DNA from: Setoptus koraiensis
Taxonomy: Eukaryota > Arthropoda
Direction of reading: 5' to 3'
DNA: 64,000 nt
NCBI GenBank assembly: GCA_048013815.1
Contig: CM106585.1
Coordinates: forward strand, 5,766,001-5,830,000
The position numbers and the translations under genes were made by a program. This document shows positions 56,784-64,000 of the stretch, piece by piece; within the stretch, counting starts at the first letter, position 1, and each line of letters starts with the position of its first letter. The notes under the pieces were generated by a model that saw only the letters and a list, made by a program, of their open reading frames with translations, was not told where the DNA came from and did no database searches.

Positions 56784-57868
56784 ACGCAACTGTGAGGATT
56801 TGAACGATAGACCCCTGACAGCCTTTGTGATGTACAGTTAGTTAGTTTTCATGTAAAGTAAAATAGCCTCTACTATACTAGCACTCTTTATAGTTAGTTC
56901 ACCCAATCTTTTATTCTATAGCTAAGGATCAACAAGAACTTGACTCTGGATGTTTGTTCCTGAGTACAATTTCAGACGAATTAAGTGATCCGATCTATAA
57001 CTGATTAGATACATACTGTATCTTCGTAGAACATACATATAAGGCTCTTCAAATCGAAGCTGATCTTCTGGTGTGGATGACAAACTAACTCGGTACATGA
57101 ATAATGCATAGCCTTCACGCGAACGCAATGATTTGATCGTCAGACTCATGACAGGATGAATTTGCCACAATCAATCAAGGTATTATATAATGATCGTCTG
57201 CGTTCTTATCAGAAAGCAATCTCTATATAGACATAATGGAGAGCTTTCGTACATATTCGTTATGATGGAGATTATCGTAAGGATTACGAATCTTGTAGCC
57301 ATCTCAAGAACCTAAAAATGTTGAAATTTTCGAGCCGTTCAGGATAATACACGTATAGGTCAGATAGATGCTATTGACTACAGTGTGCGCCATCATTAGG
57401 CCGGGCGAATGGAGCTTCATGTGAATTATCTATCTACCGTAGAGGCATCGTACTTCAAATTCAATTTATTCATGGCAACTCTCAACTTTCCGATGAATGT
57501 ATGAGGTCAAGGTCTACTGTTTCTTTTTTTTGTTTAGTTTTGGTCTACTCGCTTATGTAGGCACGCAATATAAGGGCCGATGACAAGGTCCAATACGCGG
57601 GGTTCCGAAGTAAGATCATTGACTCGGTTTTATGATCCAAGTTGCACGGTTGTGAAAATATCGTTCATAGGGAATTATATCCCAATGAAATATCCACACT
57701 TGAATAATGCAATTATGCAATCTTCAATGATGTAAGCCTCGTCTTTGTGCGCCAGCGCCACATGTATCAACTGTTTTCCGGACACCTGTTAGCATAAATC
57801 GATAATTCGCATTCAAATCAAACCAAGCCAGATGAAGAAATATTAAAGATAGTTCATAAATTTCAGTC
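56784..57868. other. Intergenic, no gene seen
   Basis: About 1.1 kb between DHX33 and CPOX, both on the plus strand. AT-rich, short frames only; no promoter element assigned. Confidence 0.4.
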
Positions 57869-59261
57869 ATGATGCTGGGTCAAATAAATCGAGTGATATC
57901 AGTTAGTCTGATGAATATTTCTAAACATCAGCGTAAAATTGGAAGTAAATTGGGGACAACTGTTGTGGGACTCTCATTTTTTGCCCCATTATCCACTAAA
58001 AAAGACAATGATTGCTTGACATATATTTGGACTGATGAGAATATATCCACCTTTATGGCCGAGCCCATAACAAAGAGGGATGTTCTTAAGAAAGAGAACC
58101 AACAGATGAGACACCTTATGGAGCTATTCATACTTGGTATTCAGCGTGATGTATTCATGTCACTTAAAAAATTCGAACAGGATGCCCAAGATCAACATGA
58201 ACAACACAGCGATATCATAGCCGCAACTGAGGTCAGACGAGGTGACAACACTTTGCAAAAAACCAATAAACTAGAGGATATGATAATAATCGATAGATGG
58301 CAGAGAGAAGAGGGTGGCGGCGGAATCAGTTGTCTCATACAAAATGGTAGAGTCTTTGAAAAGGTAAACTATCGAAATCACAACGATATCTCATCTAACT
58401 CACCCATTGATTTCTAAAACTTCAACTACGTGTCATGTTTGAATTATCTCAACACTTTATCAGGCGGGAGTTAATATTAGTGTTGTCCACGGAATGTTAC
58501 CTCCAGCGGCTGTTCAACAGATGAGAGCGAGAGGGAAACAGTTTTCTCAAAATAAACAAGGCGATTCCACTCAGATTCCATTCTTTGCCGCCGGAGTTAG
58601 CTGTGTTATTCATCCGAGAAACCCCAATATACCAACAATACACTTCAATTATCGTTATTTTGAGATCCCATCTCATCAATCAGACAACCAAAATGACTCA
58701 CAGGAGCCCAGCATGTGGTGGTTTGGTGGAGGCACAGATCTCACTCCGTATCTGTTAGACGAGCAGGATGTCCGACATTTTCATCGAGAGCTCAAGAAAG
58801 CATGCGATAAGAGTGATAAAACTTTCTATCCAAAATTTAAAGAGTGGTGTGATAAGTATTTCTACATCACTCACAGAGGAGAATGTAGAGGTGTTGGCGG
58901 TATATTTTTCGATGACGTAGACTATCCAAATCAGTCGAAAGCCTTCAAATTTGTCAGGGATTGTGCGAATGCGGTGCTGCCTTCCTATCTGCCTTTGATT
59001 GAGAAAAATATACTCAAAAGTTTCACAGATGAAGACCGAGATTGGCAACTCTTGAGACGGGGTCGCTACACTGAATTTAATTTAGTCTACGACAGAGGCA
59101 CTAAATTTGGTCTGGCCACACCCGGAGCCCGAATCGAGAGCATACTGATGTCCCTTCCCTTGTATGCGAAATTTTATTATCCACGAGGCCAAACAAGCAA
59201 TCCAAATCACGAAAAACTGACACAAGTTCTCAAAAAACCCAAAGAGTGGTTATCTGTCTGA
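57869..59261 (+). CDS. CPOX: Coproporphyrinogen III oxidase (oxygen-dependent)
   Basis: Two exons, 57869-58363 and 58464-59261, in phase across a 100-bp intron, 430 residues. The N-terminal 50 residues are poorly conserved, basic and hydrophobic, fitting a mitochondrial presequence. Family signatures follow: DRWQREEGGGGISC, then EKAGVNISVVHGMLPP across the splice junction, WWFGGGTDLTPYL (250-262), HRGECRGVGGIFFDD, and YDRGTKFGLATPGARIESIL near the C-terminus. The enzyme decarboxylates coproporphyrinogen III to protoporphyrinogen IX in the mitochondrial intermembrane space, a late step of haem synthesis. The residues look intact, so the enzyme should be active. It converges on presenilin with a 189-bp gap. 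Confidence 0.97.
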
Positions 59262-59450
59262 AGCATTGTGAGCCAAACTACTGGCATCCCCAACCTTTTT
59301 CCATGCGAAACTCAAGCCATATTACATCTTGAATTCATTAAAATACTTTTTTGTTTTATGTTTTTGCTGATACACTGTTTATATACAATCTTGTGAGTTA
59401 TCAATTAAGAAGATTGTGAGCTATCACTGATAGGAATCTTCCTTGTCAGC

Positions 59451-60827
59451 CTAAATATGAACTTGTTCCCATGCTAAAGTCTCAGCGAAAGGTCCCATAA
59501 CTGTGTAGCTTAAAAAGAAAAAGCTTAGTCCAAAAGCGATTGAGATCGGCAAAGCAGGAAGGGCTTTCCTATTGATAGCTAGGAGGGCTAGTGTGCAACA
59601 TAAACCCACCAAGATAGCGATGAAACAAGCGATGGTAATGTTCCAATCTCCAAACGAAGAGGCCTTCCCCACAAGAACACTAAAAAATATAAAATCTCCC
59701 AATCCGAGTTTGACTCCTCGCTCCTCCTCAAGCTCTTGAGGATTCTGATTAATATGCACGATAACGTTGGCCTCTTCGTGGGACTCCGCGCCTGTTGAAG
59801 TGACTTGTAAAGATGGTCTTGAGTGTCGTGCTCTTCTAGTTTCGTCTCGGGAAGATCGTATAACCGCGACTACAGGTGGATGCTCTAGTTCGGCAGGTAT
59901 GTCTGTCACGTTGCCTTGATATTCAGAGGTTGCAGCACCATGTTGTGATGAGGCACCTCTTGTATCATGAGTACGGTTCTTATCTAATTTGGCCATTGGA
60001 ATGACTGTGGTGGTTGAGGATGCCACTGCTCCACTATCAACGCCTACTATCCAAGCCATCGCGGATGAATAAATGAGAGCGGGAAATAGCGGTTCATTTC
60101 TTTCTTGGGCTGTCTCAACGAGCACCCTTAGGGGTCCTCTGGGACTCAAAACTGCGACAAGATCCCAGAAAGATACAACAGCTAACACCGTCCAAACTGT
60201 CCAATCAGGCAGATATTTAATAAATATTAGGGCCATCAGGGCTGACACAACTATTAAGTAACCTTGTTGGAGGATGAGTGGACCTTTCCAGTGTATACAG
60301 ATCATACCGACCACTCCAATGTTCCATATCAGTATAGTCATGGTATAATCATCCATTGGTATGTTGTAGACTCGAAGAAATTCTCCAATGTACATAATGG
60401 TGAATATGAATAATAATAGTAATGATGATAAAATGAGCCATCCGTGAATTATTTTGTAGCAACTAAATTTGTACAACATAATTAGTACACAGGTCATGAA
60501 TATTATGAAGATCAGAAGTATGAAAGCATTGGCGAAAGACTGCCAGATCCTGGTGCCGGTATCGACAGTTTGATCGGTGAAAGGTGCATACCAGATGACA
60601 TATTCATTGGTATAATGGTAAGCGTCAGTGGCCTTGACAGTGGCGACAACAATCAGCATGCATAAGGAGACTGGAATAAATAATTTGATAACATGTTCGG
60701 CTCCATACTTCAATTCACCCATATCGTTGGACTCATTGTGACCATTGTCGGATTGGTTGTTACTGGATTGAGACGACGGCGAAGATGGGTCTCCCTCATT
60801 CAACCTCAGTGGGCTACAATCGCTCAT
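59451..60827 (-). CDS. PSEN: Presenilin, catalytic subunit of gamma-secretase
   Basis: Intron-free, 458 residues, nine predicted membrane segments. The acidic/Ser N-terminus is followed by TM1 near 45. The two catalytic aspartates are Asp222 in TM6 and Asp378 in TM7 (GLGD, 375-378), with PALP at 424-427. The large cytosolic loop (about 265-370) that is normally cut during maturation is Thr/Ser/His-rich. The TM6 motif reads Phe-Trp-Asp-Leu-Val-Ala-Val rather than Tyr-Asp, so the Tyr that precedes the catalytic Asp in nearly all presenilins is Trp221. Presenilin cleaves Notch and other type I membrane proteins within the membrane. The rest is close to consensus, including [19 protein letters not shown] (237-255). 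Confidence 0.97.
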   Translation of the reverse strand: MSDCSPLRLNEGDPSSPSSQSSNNQSDNGHNESNDMGELKYGAEHVIKLFIPVSLCMLIVVATVKATDAYHYTNEYVIWYAPFTDQTVDTGTRIWQSFANAFILLIFIIFMTCVLIMLYKFSCYKIIHGWLILSSLLLLFIFTIMYIGEFLRVYNIPMDDYTMTILIWNIGVVGMICIHWKGPLILQQGYLIVVSALMALIFIKYLPDWTVWTVLAVVSFWDLVAVLSPRGPLRVLVETAQERNEPLFPALIYSSAMAWIVGVDSGAVASSTTTVIPMAKLDKNRTHDTRGASSQHGAATSEYQGNVTDIPAELEHPPVVAVIRSSRDETRRARHSRPSLQVTSTGAESHEEANVIVHINQNPQELEEERGVKLGLGDFIFFSVLVGKASSFGDWNITIACFIAILVGLCCTLALLAINRKALPALPISIAFGLSFFFLSYTVMGPFAETLAWEQVHI

Positions 60828-61280
60828 CTCTAATGAGAGTGCTCACCTATTGAAAAATTGAGGAATACGGTAGATAATATTTAATTGAGGCAGCTTCTTT
60901 GTGGTTGCCACAATATGGTGCAATGGTTTTCGAAATGTTTGTGTCTGGGTGCGATTCGGAAGAATTCGAACAAAACACATTAACGGGGCGGCAAATTCAA
61001 ACTGCTCACCTCCCAGGCGGGAGTTTGCCTCCCAGCCTCCCTCGATCACCTGACTGGCCCTTTTAATTGATAGCAAGTTCTTGCAGACGTTTGTGCTTAT
61101 GTAAATAAATACCGTACATATGTTAGGCCATTCGGATTCAAGACTTGATTCATTCTGAATCAAATCTTTTTATAAATTGGACGACTCACTCTTATCAAAC
61201 TAGCTTATTATTAAAAATATTTTCTCGGGACTCGTCATAATAATAACATCAATCATCGACTACAATAGAACAAAAGAACA
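60828..61280. other. Short intergenic region
   Basis: Between the divergent presenilin and F-box genes. A minus-strand frame runs into presenilin's leader with a possible GTGAGC donor, but no intron of normal size fits. It probably holds both promoters. Confidence 0.35.
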
Positions 61281-62297
61281 ATGGAGAAAAGAAAACAGCA
61301 AGGCAACAAAAAGGGAGCGAAAAAAGCGCCACCAGAATGGTCTTACAGTCGCGTGCCGGCAGAACTCTGGCTTCGCATCATGAAACATCTGAACCATATT
61401 GTCGATCTGGGCCGTCTAGCTATGGTGTCCAAGGCACTCAATTCCATAGTGGCCGAGCGTTTGTTTGGATTCAAAGAGTTGCATCTCAACGAACACCTTT
61501 GGTGGGAGATGGACATAGAGGTGTTAGAGCACCTATTGAGGAGATTGCCAGAACTGAGACAGACTAATTTAACCACTGTCATATCACGGATTAAACCTGG
61601 CACCCATCGAGCCATCACCGACAATTGTCTCATGTTGACCACTTTGAACTTGAGTGAAATCTCCATTGCGCCAGGAGAACTAACTACAATCGTGACAAAA
61701 TGTGATAAGATTACATCGTTGACGATTGACGCTGTCAATTTTGAAGGAAATAGATGGGAATTGAGCATGATGTTGAACGTTGTTAAAGACCGGTTGTTGC
61801 ACCTTAGTGCGCGCGATATCGTGGGCCAGGAACTTGCCCCTAGCCTTAAGGCTAAGAGTTTTGTTCTTGAGTATCTCGACATACGATCCACCTTTAAGAA
61901 TGACAACTCGATACCTATGGCTTGTGCTTGTAAAAAATTGAAACGATTGCTGCTTACTATTGAGGCAAGTTACGAGGATGACGGAGAGAAACTATCCCGC
62001 ATATTAGTGGCCTGTAAGGACCTCGAAGAGCTAGTCTTAAGAGGCTACCACAGCAACCGAGGCTTTGGGCCGTTGCCGGCCAACTTACCGAAGCCAAAAA
62101 TCAAATTGGATGTGCCTTGGAGAGAGCACGGCTGGATGTACAACGAAACAGCCGAGTATCATTTCGATAACGAATCGGATGAATGGTGTGAGGAAAGGAT
62201 TGGTCTACTGGTTCAATTGAGAAAAAACGGACAAAGGCTCAACGAGTACGACTACAATCTTGTGCGATACATAATAGAGGACCCAGCGGATTGGTGA
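61281..62297 (+). CDS. F-box protein with leucine-rich-repeat-like region
   Basis: Intron-free, 338 residues. A Lys-rich start (1-16) precedes an F-box (about 23-62: SRVPAELWLRIMKHLNHIVD and LAMVSKALNSIV). From about 65 to 265 there are repeated Leu-rich segments of LRR character, such as LTTLNLSEISI, ITSLTIDAVNF, LEYLDIRS and LEELVLRGY. The C-terminal part is acidic and aromatic. F-box proteins bind Skp1 and present substrates to SCF ubiquitin ligases; the LRR region would choose the substrate, which cannot be told here. No clear orthologue is recognised. Confidence 0.8.
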   Translation: MEKRKQQGNKKGAKKAPPEWSYSRVPAELWLRIMKHLNHIVDLGRLAMVSKALNSIVAERLFGFKELHLNEHLWWEMDIEVLEHLLRRLPELRQTNLTTVISRIKPGTHRAITDNCLMLTTLNLSEISIAPGELTTIVTKCDKITSLTIDAVNFEGNRWELSMMLNVVKDRLLHLSARDIVGQELAPSLKAKSFVLEYLDIRSTFKNDNSIPMACACKKLKRLLLTIEASYEDDGEKLSRILVACKDLEELVLRGYHSNRGFGPLPANLPKPKIKLDVPWREHGWMYNETAEYHFDNESDEWCEERIGLLVQLRKNGQRLNEYDYNLVRYIIEDPADW

Positions 62298-63082
62298 GAA
62301 TCAGCCAACCTAACCAAACAACTGGATACCGTCTTTGTATTAACCGATCATGAGTAGATAATGAGTCAAGTTTTCCAGTGAAAGAGTTTGCCTATGAAAA
62401 AAACAGCAATTCCACTAATCGTCCATTACCATTAGGTTATCATTGCACAAAAGCCATTGCATGCTATGCCGTAGGGCTCTCTCTCTCTCTCTCTCTCCCT
62501 AATCAAATGTTTTCAGGATTAATTAAAAACAAATCACCACAACAGAGCTGTCGCGATGATCTTTATTTTTGAAGTTTTTTTGCGGGCCCTTGTTTTCTCG
62601 TTTTCTTTCCGTGCATGTTACTTCCGGGAACTGTAGCTCAACCTTTACAGTATCGCAATATAGGCAGATGCAGTATATGCTGGGTCAGTACTTCTGCTAC
62701 ATACCCGTAATGACGACAGCTAAACTCATGTTGCGTTGACGTCGCGTCTGTCAAACAGTCGTAAATTTTCTTAATCAGTGCGTGCCGATTGCTGTCATAA
62801 CAAGGGCATGGGTGCATTATTTTGTGCACCAGAAACGCGACGAGAGGCACGTTCTCACTTGCATGGCTGTCAAATAGTGTTGAAAAAATTTGGCAACACA
62901 AGTGCTCGAGATGATGATTCGCATGTATTACGTCCACATTTTAATGGCAATGGGAAAGCAAGATGCACGCTTATCAAAACGCTACTATTAATAAAAATAT
63001 TCTACAATAAGCAATTGTTACTATCAATATTTATTCTTTTGATTGATAGATTCTACGATAAGCATTATTGGACTTTGGCAAG
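62298..63082. other. Intergenic, no supported gene
   Basis: Contains a short (CT)n run near 62479-62496. Overlapping frames on both strands (62638-62937 minus, 62778-63161 plus) lack recognisable features. The right end should contain the SPCS1 promoter or leader. Confidence 0.4.
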
Positions 63083-63343
63083 ATGCGCTGGTTCTCAAAC
63101 ATTCAAACCCACATGGACTACAGGGGTCAATATAACGCTGAACAATGGTCTCAAGGGATAATTATAGTATTTGTCTTGATTGGAACATTATGGGCCTACT
63201 TATCTCAGCTGTTCTCACTGGCAATAATGTGTCACGCAATCGGGGTAACTCTGGCTTGTTTACTTTGTCTACCGCCTTGGCCAATTTACAGAAGGCATCC
63301 ACTGAAGTGGCAACCGGCAGTTGAGAGACCACAGTCGCACTGA
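63083..63343 (+). CDS. SPCS1: Signal peptidase complex subunit 1
   Basis: 86 residues from the ATG at 63083. THMDYRGQYNAEQWSQGIII (10-29) and the C-terminal LPPWPIYRRHPLKW (63-76) are diagnostic for SPC12/SPCS1. Two hydrophobic helices (about 26-43 and 46-66) fit the known two-membrane-span topology with both ends cytosolic. SPCS1 is a non-catalytic ER subunit that helps the signal peptidase complex tell signal peptides from membrane anchors. The length is slightly shorter than the vertebrate proteins; an upstream in-frame extension without ATG adds a few residues only. Confidence 0.92.
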   Translation: MRWFSNIQTHMDYRGQYNAEQWSQGIIIVFVLIGTLWAYLSQLFSLAIMCHAIGVTLACLLCLPPWPIYRRHPLKWQPAVERPQSH

Positions 63344-63806
63344 ATTAATTTGTTTTAGTTTACAAGTTCAGCAGCGGTAAATCTCTTGATGGAGTTCGAA
63401 AGCAACAACGCAGATTGATTTACCAATACAGGCAAGATTATGTTACAACATCAACGGAAAGCGCCTAACGAAGGGCCACCTGAATGATGCTTGCTGTAGG
63501 AATGCGAGAGATGCGAGGTCAGCATAGAGTTATTGTCTGTTATTGTTACCAGATTTTCGCTAGTTTTTATTAAAAAAGAAATTGTTGCTATCTATCAGCT
63601 ATTCCGAAGAAACTGCTGTCTTATAAGTGACTTGTGTGCATTGAGTGTGCGAGTGACTTTACTGGCTAGATACTTGTTGCTCCTTGTATATTGAACTGAT
63701 TTGAGGACTGTAGGGTGGGACTTGTGATTGAGGCCCGGAGAGCGCGAGAGTGAGCGATCAAGAAGTTAGTGTTCACTCAATGTCCCCCATTTATTAGCCT
63801 TCTCCG
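63344..63806. other. Intergenic, no gene seen
   Basis: 3' flanks of SPCS1 and of the minus-strand gene at the window end. No supported frame. Confidence 0.4.
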
Positions 63807-64000
63807 TTATGTTTCCGAGGGTCTACTAATACTTCCTTGCACTGCTCTCCCAATACTTCCTAATTCTTTGAACAAACCTTGTAACCCAATAACCTTTCTC
63901 TTGAGATCCCTATTTTCGGCCATGAGTTGGTCTAATTCTTGCGCCATTAAAACTGTTTCGACCATCTTCTCCGAACAACGTTCACATTCAGTTCGGCGCG
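63807..64000 (-). CDS. C-terminal end of a coiled-coil protein (partial, runs off the window)
   Basis: The last 63 codons of a minus-strand gene, ending at TAA (63809-63807). It starts in frame at the window edge with ECERCSEKM, a CxxC pair that could belong to a zinc-binding site. A clear leucine-zipper-like coiled coil follows (AQELDQLMAENRDLKRKV, then LQGLFKEL) and a short polar tail. The family cannot be named from this fragment; it may continue from an upstream exon beyond the window. Confidence 0.6.
   Translation of the reverse strand, partial: RRTECERCSEKMVETVLMAQELDQLMAENRDLKRKVIGLQGLFKELGSIGRAVQGSISRPSET

Noticed and set aside
56785-56830. tRNA-like word GTTCAAATC on the minus strand
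   Set aside because: The flanking bases do not form a T-stem, and no acceptor or anticodon stem could be built.
62638-63161. Overlapping frames on both strands upstream of SPCS1
   Set aside because: They overlap each other and the SPCS1 start in another frame; composition is not convincing and no family is recognised.
1-64000. Transposons, LINEs, SINEs, retroelement or viral relics
   Set aside because: No transposase, reverse transcriptase, integrase or capsid-like protein segment was seen in any frame, and no long terminal repeats were noticed. Short or very old copies could escape reading by eye.

Overview
The window is nuclear DNA of a multicellular animal. It carries spliced genes with short GT-AG introns, AATAAA poly(A) signals, and typical metazoan proteins: calcineurin A, presenilin, a CLIP-like coiled coil, a GON4L-like protein, an F-box/LRR protein, DHX33, SUPV3L1, coproporphyrinogen oxidase and SPCS1. 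An NRF-6-type acyltransferase, a fatty acyl-CoA reductase and an ELOVL elongase point to an ecdysozoan, most likely an arthropod. A pair of inactivated papain-like proteases with a C-terminal membrane anchor recalls the inactive cysteine-protease paralogues described in parasitic mites, so an acarine is possible. That placement is inference and is weak.

Layout. 1-7.2 kb: a degenerate senataxin-like helicase fragment, a RING-H2 protein, and calcineurin A (minus strand, three exons). 7.2-25.1 kb: about 18 kb with no convincing gene. It starts with microsatellites ((TTCG)n, (CA/GT)n) and becomes a strongly GC-rich, CpG-containing tract full of short tandem duplications. 25.1-38.2 kb: AT-richer gene island with an NRF-6-like acyltransferase, a secreted orphan, an ELOVL elongase, an SDR16C-type dehydrogenase, and the head-to-head pair of Ser-for-Cys pseudoproteases forming a 3-kb inverted duplication. 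38.2-40.0 kb: GC-rich noncoding with trinucleotide-type repeats. 40.0-47.9 kb: CLIP-like coiled coil and GON4L-like gene (convergent, 26 bp apart) and a two-exon fatty acyl-CoA reductase. 47.9-51.1 kb: noncoding with unusual inverted repeats. 51.1-64 kb: compact housekeeping block: two small uncertain ORFs, SUPV3L1 and DHX33 (divergent), CPOX and presenilin (convergent), an F-box/LRR protein, SPCS1, and the C-terminal end of a coiled-coil protein running off the right edge.

No operon-like system is expected. The linked themes are lipid metabolism (acyltransferase, elongase, SDR, FAR), RNA helicases, and secretory or intramembrane proteolysis (SPCS1, presenilin). The most distinctive content is the pseudoprotease pair, which combines loss of the catalytic Cys, a retained His/Asn pair, a C-terminal membrane anchor and an apparent gene-conversion tract. 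Next come a presenilin whose catalytic Tyr-Asp motif reads Trp-Asp, a helicase relic with all three visible nucleotide motifs eroded, and the GC-rich noncoding island. No transposon, viral relic, tRNA or rRNA was recognised.
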